NCBI GenBank assembly: GCA_963724435.1
Contig: CAVRUN010000016.1
Location: 1-64,000, forward strand
DNA: 64,000 nt
Source of the DNA: AP-15 sp963724435
GTDB taxonomy: Bacteria > Pseudomonadota > Alphaproteobacteria > ATCC43930 > CGMCC-115725
Direction: 5' to 3'
Positions 43,997 to 52,128 of the stretch are shown here, one piece after another (position 1 is the first letter of the stretch; the number at the start of each line of letters is the position of its first letter). The translations under genes and the position numbers were made by a program. The notes beneath the pieces were generated by a model. The model had not been told where the DNA came from. It did no database searches and saw nothing but the letters and a program-made list of their open reading frames with translations.

Positions 43997-45193
43997 ATGA
44001 TGAGACGCAGCACCGACAAGATCCTGACCAGCCATGCCGGCAGCCTGCCGCGGCCGGACGCACTGATTGCCGCTTGGGCGGCAAATGACGAAAGCGCGCT
44101 TGCGGATGAACTCCGCAATGCCGTCGCCGATGTCGTGCGACATCAAAAGGAGCTTGGCATCGACGTTCCCGGCGATGGCGAGTTTGGCAAGCCGATGGGT
44201 CAGCGCGTCAATTACGGCTCATGGTGGCGCTATTCATGGCAGCGCCTTTCCGGCATCGATCCGGGCCAGCAGTCGCTTTACGAGATGGAGGCGCGCCGCT
44301 CGCGTCAAGGCGAGATCGTCCTGACCAGCTTTGGTGACCGCCGTGACCGGGCGTTGTTCGCGGCCGCTTACAACGACCCGGAATCCGGCATTACGACGGG
44401 GCCGCGCCCGCCGAGTCCGGTGTGCACCGGTCCGCTGCGCTATACCGGGCACGACATGATCAACGCCGATATCGCCCGCTTTAAAGCGGCGCTGGCGGCG
44501 GCCGGGGTCGAAGAGGGCTTTATGACCGCCGTGGCGCCCGCCAGCTGTGCGCGCATCGCCAATGAGTATTACAAAACCGAGGAGGAGTTCCTCTTCGCCT
44601 GCGCCGATGCGATGCGCGAGGAGTACAAAGCGATCGTCGACGCCGGCATCATCCTGCAGCTCGACGATCCGTGCATCGCCGAAGGGTGGGACCAGGTCAA
44701 TCCTGAGCCGAAAGTCGAGGACTACCGAAAGCTCGCGACACGCTGGATCGAGGCGCTTAATCACGCATTGCGCGGCTTACCCCAGGAGCGCATTCGCTTT
44801 CATCTGTGCTGGGGCAGCTGGCATGGGCCGCATGTGACCGACATCGCGATGCGCGACATCGTCGAAGTCATGCTCAAGGTCAATGCCCAGGCCTATTCGT
44901 TCGAGGCCGGCAATGTTCGTCACGAGCACGAATGGAAGGTGTGGCAGGAAATCAAACTGCGCGATGACAAGATCATCCTGCCGGGTGTCGTCAGCCACGC
45001 GACCAATGTCGTCGAGCACCCCGAACTCGTCGCCGACCGCATCCTGCGCTTTGCGAATTTGGTCGGCCGTGAGCGGGTCATTGCGTCCACCGATTGCGGG
45101 CTCGGCGGCCGCGTCCACCCGCAGATCGCCTGGGCCAAGCTCGAAGCACTGGCGCAGGGTGCGGCCCTCGCCAGCAAGCAATTGTGGCGCTGA
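43997..45193 (+). CDS. Short MetE-like protein (cobalamin-independent methionine synthase family), copy 1
   Basis: A 398-residue UROD/MetE-like barrel corresponding only to the C-terminal, zinc-binding half of MetE; the folate-binding N-terminal half is missing. Zinc ligands are in place: H-x-C in FHLCWGSWHGPH, glutamate in YSFEAGNVRHEHEW and the last cysteine in STDCGLGGRVHP. Such proteins transfer a methyl or alkyl group from an unidentified donor to a thiol, often homocysteine. RBS GGAGG is at 43991; ATG 44000 has better spacing than ATG 43997. The next gene is a paralogue 9 bp downstream. Confidence 0.88.
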   Translation: MMRRSTDKILTSHAGSLPRPDALIAAWAANDESALADELRNAVADVVRHQKELGIDVPGDGEFGKPMGQRVNYGSWWRYSWQRLSGIDPGQQSLYEMEARRSRQGEIVLTSFGDRRDRALFAAAYNDPESGITTGPRPPSPVCTGPLRYTGHDMINADIARFKAALAAAGVEEGFMTAVAPASCARIANEYYKTEEEFLFACADAMREEYKAIVDAGIILQLDDPCIAEGWDQVNPEPKVEDYRKLATRWIEALNHALRGLPQERIRFHLCWGSWHGPHVTDIAMRDIVEVMLKVNAQAYSFEAGNVRHEHEWKVWQEIKLRDDKIILPGVVSHATNVVEHPELVADRILRFANLVGRERVIASTDCGLGGRVHPQIAWAKLEALAQGAALASKQLWR

Positions 45194-45202
45194 GGTCGGA
45201 TC

Positions 45203-46417
45203 ATGAGAACCAGCACCGATCACATCCTGACGACCCATGTCGGCAGCCTGCCGCGGCCGGATGATCTGATCGCGGCGAACCGCGCCCGCGAAGACGGCCA
45301 GGCCAGCGACAAGTCGGCGTTCGAGAGGATTTTGCGAACTGCCGTCGACGATGTCGTGCGCCTCCAGAAGGAACTCGGCGTCGATATCCCGGGCGATGGC
45401 GAATTCGGCAAATCGGCCGGACATCGGGTCAACTATGGCGCGTGGTGGAACTATGTCTTCCTGCGGCTTGGCGGCCTCCGGCTCGACGGGCCGAGCCTCG
45501 ACCACATGGTCCCGCGGCAAGCCCGGCCAGGCGAACTGGTGCTGCAGAACGCGGCGAGGCGGCGTGACCGGGTGCGTTTCGCGGAGGCCTATGCCGATCG
45601 CGAGTCGGGCGTTTTCATGGGTCCGCGCCCCTCGGCAGGGCCGGTCTGTGTCGGGCCGGTCAGCTATATCGGCCACGAGGCGGTCAAAGCCGACATCGAC
45701 AATTTCAAGGCGGCGTTAGCGTTGGCCGGGGTCGAAGAAGGCTTTATGACCTCGGTGGCGCCGGGCAGCGCCTATCGCATCCCCAACCAACATTATCGGA
45801 GCGACGAGGAATTCCTCTATGCCTGGGCTGAGGCAATGCGGGAGGAGTACAAGGCGATCGTCGATGCCGGGCTAATCCTGCAGCTCGACGATCCGGCGAC
45901 CGCGACCGGCTGGGATATGATGGATCCCGAGCCCGATGTCGAAGGCTATCGAAAATTCACAATGGTCCGGATCCAGGCGCTCAATCATGCATTACGCGGC
46001 TTACCCGAGGATCGCATCCGCTTTCATTTGTGCTGGGGCAGCTGGCACGGGCCACATGTGACCGACATCCCGATGCGCGAGATCGTCGAGGTCATGCTCA
46101 AGGTCAATGCCCAGGCCTACTCGTTCGAGGCCGGCAATGTTCGTCACGAGCACGAATGGAAGGTGTGGCAGGAAATCAAACTGCCCGACGACAAGATCAT
46201 CCTGCCGGGCGTCGTCAGCCACGCGACCAATGTCGTCGAGCACCCCGAACTGGTCGCCGACCGCATCCTGCGCTTTGCCAATTTGGTCGGCCGTGAGCGC
46301 GTGATCGCTTCGACCGATTGCGGGCTCGGCGGCCGCGTCCACCCGCAGATCGCCTGGGCCAAGCTCGAAGCGCTGACACAAGGCGCGGCGCTCGCCAGCA
46401 AGAATCTATGGCGATAG
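45203..46417 (+). CDS. Short MetE-like protein, copy 2
   Basis: A 404-residue paralogue of the preceding gene with the same zinc ligands (FHLCWGSWHGPH, YSFEAGNVRHEHEW, STDCGLGGRVHP). The N-terminal halves of the two proteins differ considerably (for example GGTMVPRQARPGELVLQNA region against EMEARRSRQGEIVLTSF), while the last 130 codons are nearly identical even in DNA. GAGG precedes the ATG and the gap to copy 1 is 9 bp, so the two are in one operon and may form a heterodimer with different donor pockets. An IS481-family element follows 14 bp after the stop. Confidence 0.88.
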   Translation: MRTSTDHILTTHVGSLPRPDDLIAANRAREDGQASDKSAFERILRTAVDDVVRLQKELGVDIPGDGEFGKSAGHRVNYGAWWNYVFLRLGGLRLDGPSLDHMVPRQARPGELVLQNAARRRDRVRFAEAYADRESGVFMGPRPSAGPVCVGPVSYIGHEAVKADIDNFKAALALAGVEEGFMTSVAPGSAYRIPNQHYRSDEEFLYAWAEAMREEYKAIVDAGLILQLDDPATATGWDMMDPEPDVEGYRKFTMVRIQALNHALRGLPEDRIRFHLCWGSWHGPHVTDIPMREIVEVMLKVNAQAYSFEAGNVRHEHEWKVWQEIKLPDDKIILPGVVSHATNVVEHPELVADRILRFANLVGRERVIASTDCGLGGRVHPQIAWAKLEALTQGAALASKNLWR

Positions 46418-46431
46418 TGCAAGAGGGCGGA

Positions 46432-47643
46432 CCCCGGCTTTCGTGTTTTGTCTCGGAAGATTGGCGGGACGGTGTACGGTTGTGGCAAGCTGTCGAGTGG
46501 CTGTGGCAGCAACGGCGGATGCGCGAGGCAGCGCAGCTCGTCCCGGTAGTCCATAGGAGGGACCCGCGCGCCCGCGCCGCGACCCCCGCGAGTCTGGCGG
46601 CGCGGCGCGTGGGAGGTCCCTGTGGACCCACCGGGACGAGCGTCTCTCGGACGCGCCGCCGCCGCCGCAGGCCGATCATGGGGAGCGCCGGCTGATGGAT
46701 CTTAAGCTGCACGCCAATGCCACGACCACGCCGCGCACTCGTGCCTATATCCAGAAAAGCCAGGCCAGCAATGCCGCGCTGGCGCGCGAACTCGGCATCC
46801 ACAGCCGCACCGTGGCGCGCTGGAAGGGCCGTCAGGACCTCGTCGATCGATCGACCCGCCCGCATCGGCTGAGCACCGCCTTGACTGATTGGGAAGAAGC
46901 CTTGGTGATCGAGCTGCGGCGCAGCCTCGCTCTGGCGCTCGACGACATCGTCGAGGCGATGCGGCGCTGCATCAACCCCGAACTGTCGCGCAGCGCCATT
47001 CACCGCTGTCTGCAGCGCTACGGCATCTCCACCCGCCTCACGCTGCAAAAAGCCCCGGCCGCCGCCTTTCACACCAACACCCCGGCCGGCTTCATCCACA
47101 TCGATGTCAAATACCTGCCGCCGCTCGACCGCCGCCGCAGTTACGCCTATGTCGCCATCGACCGCGCTACCCGCTTTGTCTATCTCGAGATCCTGCCCAA
47201 TCGCCGGGCCGCCACCGCGGCCGACTTCCTCAAACGCTTTCTCGCCACCTTCCCGCTCACCGTCCACACCATCCTCACCGACAACGGCTCCGAGTTCACC
47301 GACCGCTTCGCTGTCGACAAGAAAGACAAGCCGTACGACAAACCCTCGGGCGAGCATGCCTTCGATCGCATCTGTACCGAGCGTCGGATCACCCACCGTC
47401 TGATCCGTCCCTTCCGACCGCAAACCAACGGCATGGTCGAACGCTTCAACCGCCGCTTGGGCGAGCATCTCGATCGCCGACCCCAACTGCAGGCCCATCG
47501 CCGCTTTCGCGACCATGCCGAACGTGACGCCTACCTCCACACTTTCGTTGCCGACTACAATCGCACCCGCCTGCGATGTCTCGGCTATCAGGCGCCCGCC
47601 GAGCTCCTCGCCAATCTTGCGGGACACAACACGCAAGCGGGGG
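46432..47643 (+). mobile_element. IS481-family insertion sequence, copy B
   Basis: Lies between the second MetE-like gene and katG. The left end CCCCGGCTTTCGTGTTTTG (from 46432) and the right end, read inward, CCCCGCTTGCGTGTTGTG (to about 47643) form the same imperfect repeat as copy A. About 1.2 kb, slightly longer than copy A because of a larger region before the transposase start. Confidence 0.78.
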
Positions 47644-47741
47644 AACCGCTAGCGTATTGTGGCCGTGGAGTATTGGTGATCAGGCGAGGTCGAAGCGGTC
47701 CAAGTTCATCACCTTGGTCCACGCCGCCACGAAGTCTTTGA
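46695..47741 (+). CDS. IS481-family transposase, copy B
   Basis: A DDE transposase very similar to copy A: helix-turn-helix ARELGIHSRTVARWKGRQDL, aspartates in FIHIDVKYLPPL and ILTDNGSEFTDRF, glutamate in NGMVERFNRRLGEHL. As in copy A, no stop codon is present before or within the right repeat (LAGHNTQAG); the frame leaves the element and ends at 47741, 62 bp into katG on the opposite strand. A short frame starting with SCFVSEDWRDGVRLW precedes the gene and its TGA overlaps the ATG (TGATG), so reinitiation is possible. Confidence 0.9.
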   Translation: MDLKLHANATTTPRTRAYIQKSQASNAALARELGIHSRTVARWKGRQDLVDRSTRPHRLSTALTDWEEALVIELRRSLALALDDIVEAMRRCINPELSRSAIHRCLQRYGISTRLTLQKAPAAAFHTNTPAGFIHIDVKYLPPLDRRRSYAYVAIDRATRFVYLEILPNRRAATAADFLKRFLATFPLTVHTILTDNGSEFTDRFAVDKKDKPYDKPSGEHAFDRICTERRITHRLIRPFRPQTNGMVERFNRRLGEHLDRRPQLQAHRRFRDHAERDAYLHTFVADYNRTRLRCLGYQAPAELLANLAGHNTQAGEPLAYCGRGVLVIRRGRSGPSSSPWSTPPRSL

Positions 47742-49890
47742 CAAACTTCTCCTTCGAATCCGCGCTCGCATAGACTTCCGCGAGGGCGCGCAGCTGTGAG
47801 TGCGAACCGAAGATCAGATCGACGCGGGTGCCGGTCCATTTCAGCTCGCCCGTTGCGCGGTCGCGGCCTTCAAACACGTCCTGGGCTTCCGAGACGGCTT
47901 TCCAGACCGTACCCATGTCGAGCAGGTTGACAAAGAAGTCATTGGTCAGCGTCCCGGGGCGCTTTGTGAAGACGCCGTGCTGCGACTGTCCGAAATTCGC
48001 ATTCAGCATGCGCATGCCGCCGATGAGAACCGTCATTTCAGGGGCGGTCAACGTCAGGAGTTGCGCCCGATCGACCAGCATCTCCTCCGGCGAGGTGTAG
48101 GCGGCTTTGAGGTAGTTGCGGAACCCGTCCGCAGCCGGTTCTAACACCTCAAAGGCCTCGATGTCGGTCTGATCCTGCGATGCGTCCGTGCGCCCAGGCG
48201 TGAAGGGAACCTGTATGCCATGCCCGGCATTCTTCGCAGCCTGCTCGACAGCGGCACAGCCACCAAGGATGATCAGATCGGCGAGTGAGACCTGCTTCCC
48301 TCCGGTCTGCGCGACGTTGAACTCCTTTTGGACATCCTCGAGGGTTTCAAGCACGTTCGCCAGTTGGGCCGGCTGGTTGACCTCCCAATCCTTTTGCGGT
48401 GCCAAGCGGATGCGCGCCCCGTTTGCCCCACCGCGCTTGTCGGAGCCACGGAAAGTTGCCGCCGACGCCCAAGCGATCGAAACCAATTGGGAAATCGAAA
48501 GACCCGATGCGAGGATTTTGGCCTTGAGTGCGCGGATGTCCTGCTCGTCGATCAGTTGATGCGTGACGACCGGGACCGGGTCTTGCCACAGCAACTCCTC
48601 CGCGGGGACCTCCGGGCCGAGATAGCGCGAGCGCGGACCCATGTCGCGATGCACCAGCTTGAACCACGCCCGGGCGAACGCGTCTGCCAGCTGATCGGGA
48701 TTCTCGTAGAACCGTCTTGAAATCCTTTCGTAAACCGGGTCGACGCGCAAGGCGAGGTCGGTGGTCAGCATGGAAGGCCCACGGCGCTTCGATCGGTCGT
48801 CCGGATCCGGCACGGTACCGGCGCCCGCGTCGCCCCTCGGCTTCCACTGATACGCGCCGGCCGGGCTCTTCGTCAGTTCCCATTCGTAGCCGAACAAGTT
48901 CGAGAAGAAGTTGTTGCTCCACTTTGTTGGCGTCTGGGTCCAGATGACTTCCAGACCGCTCCCGATCGCCTCATCGCCCTTGCCGCTGCCATAGCTGTTC
49001 TTCCAGCCGAGCCCCTGCTCCTCGATCGAGGCGCCTTCAGGCTCGGGGCCGACATATTTGCTCGGATCGGCGGCGCCATGGGTTTTGCCAAAGGTGTGTC
49101 CGCCGGCGATCAGCGCCACAGTCTCCTCGTCGTTCATGGCCATGCGCTTGAACGTCTCGCGGATATCCCGCGCCGCAGCGAGCGGATCCGGCTTGCCGTT
49201 CGGCCCTTCCGGATTGACGTAGATCAGACCCATCTGCACAGCGGCGAGAGGATTCTCGAGATCGCGGTCGCCGCTGTAGCGCTCGTCCGCCAGCCACTTG
49301 CCTTCGGGGCCCCAGTAGATGTCCTCTGGGGGTTCCCAGACATCCTCGCGCCCGCCGCCAAAGCCGAATGTCTTGAAGCCCATCGACTCCAGCGCGCAGT
49401 TACCGGCGAGGATCATCAGGTCGGCCCAGGAGATCTTGCTGCCATACTTCTGCTTGACCGGCCACAGCAACCGGCGCGCTCGGTCGAGGAGCACGTTGTC
49501 CGGCCAGCTGTTGAGCGGCGCAAAGCGCTGCGTGCCGGAGCCAGCACCGCCGCGGCCGTCACCGATGCGGTAGGTGCCCGCGCTGTGCCACGCCATCCGG
49601 ATGAAGAGCGGCCCGTAATGCCCGAAGTCGGCCGGCCACCACTCTTGCGAGTCGGTCATCAGCGCATAGAGGTCGTTTTTCAGGGCCTGGAAGTCGAGTT
49701 TCTTGAACTCCTCGGCGTAGTTGAAGTCCTTGCCCATGGGATCAGCCAGAGGAGAGTTCTGCTGCAGAATTTTGAGGTTCAACTGGTTTGGCCACCAGTC
49801 CCGGTTCGACCTGCCCCTGAAAGTCTCAGGGGGGCGAGCACCATGCATTACCGGGCACTTGCCGGCGCTTGCGACAATATCTCCGTCCAT
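47680..49890 (-). CDS. katG: Catalase-peroxidase
   Basis: A 736-residue bifunctional heme enzyme that destroys hydrogen peroxide. The N-terminal peroxidase domain has the distal motif LFIRMAWHSAGTYRIGDGRGGAG with Arg, Trp and His, the loop tyrosine in GLIYVNPEGPNG that helps form the Met-Tyr-Trp adduct, and the proximal histidine in VALIAGGHTFGKTHGA. The C-terminal domain is the usual degenerate duplicate. ATG 49890 (MDGDIVASAGKCPVMHG) is preferred to 49902. The upstream sequence holds a palindrome, a catalase-gene remnant and an Irr-like box, which may now drive this gene. Its 3' end is overlapped by antisense transposase frame of the IS481 copy. Confidence 0.96.
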   Translation of the reverse strand: MDGDIVASAGKCPVMHGARPPETFRGRSNRDWWPNQLNLKILQQNSPLADPMGKDFNYAEEFKKLDFQALKNDLYALMTDSQEWWPADFGHYGPLFIRMAWHSAGTYRIGDGRGGAGSGTQRFAPLNSWPDNVLLDRARRLLWPVKQKYGSKISWADLMILAGNCALESMGFKTFGFGGGREDVWEPPEDIYWGPEGKWLADERYSGDRDLENPLAAVQMGLIYVNPEGPNGKPDPLAAARDIRETFKRMAMNDEETVALIAGGHTFGKTHGAADPSKYVGPEPEGASIEEQGLGWKNSYGSGKGDEAIGSGLEVIWTQTPTKWSNNFFSNLFGYEWELTKSPAGAYQWKPRGDAGAGTVPDPDDRSKRRGPSMLTTDLALRVDPVYERISRRFYENPDQLADAFARAWFKLVHRDMGPRSRYLGPEVPAEELLWQDPVPVVTHQLIDEQDIRALKAKILASGLSISQLVSIAWASAATFRGSDKRGGANGARIRLAPQKDWEVNQPAQLANVLETLEDVQKEFNVAQTGGKQVSLADLIILGGCAAVEQAAKNAGHGIQVPFTPGRTDASQDQTDIEAFEVLEPAADGFRNYLKAAYTSPEEMLVDRAQLLTLTAPEMTVLIGGMRMLNANFGQSQHGVFTKRPGTLTNDFFVNLLDMGTVWKAVSEAQDVFEGRDRATGELKWTGTRVDLIFGSHSQLRALAEVYASADSKEKFVKDFVAAWTKVMNLDRFDLA

Positions 49891-49913
49891 AATTCTCTCC
49901 ATTCCGTAGAATC

Positions 49914-49934
49914 AGACCATATCTATTCTGGTCT
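49914..49934. promoter_or_regulatory. Palindrome close to the katG start
   Basis: AGACCA-N9-TGGTCT, a perfect 6-bp inverted repeat 24 bp upstream of the katG ATG. A dimeric regulator site is possible; the position so near the start would suit a repressor. No family consensus is recognised. Confidence 0.35.
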
Positions 49935-50073
49935 AGGGTTTGACTTCATGACGGACACGACGAATAGACGCCAAACACTCGGCAGGGCCGTGCGCCGACG
50001 CGGTAAGGCTGTTCGGGTTGTCGCTGACCGGGATGCCGGCCTCGATCGTCAGTCGCGGTTTCTTCGGATCCAT
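49933..50073 (-). pseudogene. 5' remnant of a monofunctional catalase gene
   Basis: A 46-codon frame starting at an ATG (50073) with an ideal ribosome binding site, AGGAGGAG, 5-6 bp upstream. The first 33 residues, LTIEAGIPVSDNPNSLTAS and the following AHGPA, match the conserved N-terminus of clade-3 type catalases (T-x-AG-PV-DN-NSLTAG-RGP). After that the match ends and a stop occurs at 49933. The rest of the gene is missing and katG begins 43 bp further on in the same direction. It is too short for most ORF callers. Confidence 0.72.
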
Positions 50074-50103
50074 ACTCTCCTCCTAAAGCCTCGTTCGCTC
50101 TTT

Positions 50104-50120
50104 TCTAGAACGATTATAAA
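50104..50120 (-). promoter_or_regulatory. Putative Irr-type (ICE) box
   Basis: TCTAGAACGATTATAAA matches the alphaproteobacterial iron control element TTTAGAA-N3-TTCTAAA with one mismatch in each arm. It lies 31 bp upstream of the catalase-remnant ATG, and upstream of katG, both heme enzymes, the kind of gene the heme-responsive regulator Irr controls. It is between divergent promoters (sua5 on the other side). No protein evidence exists in the window. Confidence 0.5.
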
Positions 50121-50179
50121 CTGGGCGGCATCCTGCGCTTGTCAATACGGCGTGCTCGCGGTCGCTTGAGGGAGGAATC

Positions 50180-51145
50180 ATGTCCACCCTGGCCCCCCGC
50201 GCGAACCCCGACGCGATCGAGCGGGCGGCGCGGCTGCTGCGCTCAGGAGCGCTGGTGGGGTTTCCGACCGAAACCGTCTATGGGCTGGGCGCCGACGCGA
50301 CAAGCGACCGCGCGGTCGCCGCGATTTTTGCCGCGAAGGGCCGGCCACACTTCAACCCCCTGATCGTGCACGTCCCGGGCCTGACCGAGGCCGAGGCTTT
50401 GGCCGAGTTCGACATGCGGGCGCGAGGTGTGGCGGCGCGGTTTTGGCCGGGACCGCTATCGCTGGTGTTGCGCCGACGCAGCGACGCCGGGCTCTCGCTA
50501 TTGGCGAGCGCCGGGCTCGACACGGTGGCGATCCGCGCTCCGGCACATCCCGTCGCACAGGCCCTGTTGCGCGCGGCCGGCCGGCCGATTGCCGCACCCT
50601 CCGCCAACCGCTCCGGGCGGGTGAGCCCGACCGAGGCCGCGCATGTCATGAGCGAACTCGGCGAATATGTCTCGCTGATCCTCGACGGCGGGCGCACGCC
50701 GGTCGGTGTGGAATCGACCGTCCTCGATTTGTCGGGTGAGGCCCCTGCCCTGCTCCGCCCCGGCGGCGTCACCGTCGAAGAATTAGAGGCGTTGCTAGGC
50801 CCGATCACCACACCCAGCCCCGCCGAAGCCGCCTCGCTGCGCTCGCCGGGCCAATTGGCGAGCCATTACGCGCCGTCCCTACCGATACGCCTTAACGTGA
50901 CCGACGCCCGCCCGGGTGAGGTGTTGCTCGCCTTTGGCCGCGACGCCCCGGCGGGCTTTGCCGAGGTGTTGTGGCTCAGCCGCTCGGGTGACCTCGCCGA
51001 GGCTGCTGCCAATCTGTTCGCGATGTTGCGGCAGCTCGACCGCCCGATTTTTTCGGGGATCGCGGTCATGCCGATTCCCGAGCACGGTCTTGGCCGCGCA
51101 ATCAACGACCGCTTGCGCCGCGCCGCCGCCCCAAGGGAGGGCTGA
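50180..51145 (+). CDS. sua5: L-threonylcarbamoyladenylate synthase, long form
   Basis: Makes threonylcarbamoyl-AMP from threonine, bicarbonate and ATP for the t6A modification at tRNA position 37. The YrdC domain (about residues 10-200) has FPTETVYGLGADA, AIFAAKGRPHFNPLIVH, and the nucleotide-binding PIAAPSANRSGRVSPT and GVESTVLDL. The additional C-terminal Sua5 domain (about 225-315: SPGQLASHYAPSLP and onward) marks the long form rather than TsaC. GGGAGG lies 6 bp before the ATG. Divergent from the catalase remnant/katG. Confidence 0.95.
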   Translation: MSTLAPRANPDAIERAARLLRSGALVGFPTETVYGLGADATSDRAVAAIFAAKGRPHFNPLIVHVPGLTEAEALAEFDMRARGVAARFWPGPLSLVLRRRSDAGLSLLASAGLDTVAIRAPAHPVAQALLRAAGRPIAAPSANRSGRVSPTEAAHVMSELGEYVSLILDGGRTPVGVESTVLDLSGEAPALLRPGGVTVEELEALLGPITTPSPAEAASLRSPGQLASHYAPSLPIRLNVTDARPGEVLLAFGRDAPAGFAEVLWLSRSGDLAEAAANLFAMLRQLDRPIFSGIAVMPIPEHGLGRAINDRLRRAAAPREG

Positions 51146-51283
51146 CATTATCGGGCAAAGCGGGGGTTTAGGGAGGGCGGCAGTCGCCTTTGACCGGCGC
51201 CTCACGGCCGAACCCGGGACGCGGCGTTGACGCTCGATGTGGAGGATGGGCGGTGGCAACCTTGTAAGTTGCCGATTGAGCCA

Positions 51284-51982
51284 ATGCCCCACCGAAACGG
51301 GGACCGAACGCGCGGGTCCAAGAAATTTCTCTTCCCCGTCCTCCCGTTCGCGATAGCTGGGTGTGCGCGTCATTATGACGATACCGTCTATGTGCCTGAC
51401 CCGCCGGCGGTGCCGACGCCAGCTCTGCCTGCCGTTCCTTCCGAGGAACAGATCGGTGAACAGGTGCGGGCAGCACAAGCTGAGTGTAACGCCAGATACG
51501 AGCAGCGCAGAATTAAAAAAGCCACTGACGCGGTTAAGTGTTTTGAACAGAAACTTGATCGAATAAGCGAGCAGGATTTGCATCCGCTAAGCGATACCGA
51601 TAAACTCCTGTTGGCAAAAATGTATGAGCTCGCGGAAAAGGTTGACCTAAAGCAGCTCACCAAAGCAGAAGCAAAGCTGAAATACGCTGAGTACCAGATG
51701 GCTCTTAATGCTCAAGCATCCGCTCAGACTCAAGCCCAAGTTGCAGCCCAGACCGAGCGCGAAAAGGCAGTTCGGGAGCAAAGCGAAATAGAAGTGCAGG
51801 CGCGCGCTTTGGAGCTGCAAGCCGAAGCGGCTCGTCGGGACGCAGCGACCCGCGAACTCTTAGGGGCCGCGGCGATTTTCGGTGCTATGGCCCAGCCTTC
51901 CCGATTGCCCTACGGCGCTTACCGACTTCCTAACCAAGGGATCACCTGCCTCCAGACCGGTAATCTGACAACCTGTCAGTAG
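51284..51982 (+). CDS. Putative lipoprotein with coiled-coil region
   Basis: From ATG 51284 (232 residues) a basic N-terminus and hydrophobic stretch FLFPVLPFAIAGC form a lipoprotein signal with lipobox AIAGC, so the mature protein would start at that cysteine. A proline-rich stretch follows, then a long alpha-helical, alanine- and glutamine-rich region (about residues 80-195, including many AQ repeats) predicted to form a coiled coil, and a short C-terminal segment with two cysteines. The frame is open further upstream to 51227, but the signal sequence favours 51284. No family is recognised; base composition is a little lower in GC than its neighbours. Confidence 0.7.
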   Translation: MPHRNGDRTRGSKKFLFPVLPFAIAGCARHYDDTVYVPDPPAVPTPALPAVPSEEQIGEQVRAAQAECNARYEQRRIKKATDAVKCFEQKLDRISEQDLHPLSDTDKLLLAKMYELAEKVDLKQLTKAEAKLKYAEYQMALNAQASAQTQAQVAAQTEREKAVREQSEIEVQARALELQAEAARRDAATRELLGAAAIFGAMAQPSRLPYGAYRLPNQGITCLQTGNLTTCQ

Positions 51983-52128
51983 ACCGAGCAAGCCCTTATT
52001 ATTTCCGCGGGATGCGCGACGGCTTTCTGGCCTACTCTTGCGGTCGCGAAAGCGGGGTCCTGGCCTGCCCCTGGCCTGAACAGCGGGTCGCATGTGAGCG
52101 CGTATCCTGGGTTCCCGTGTTCGCGGGG

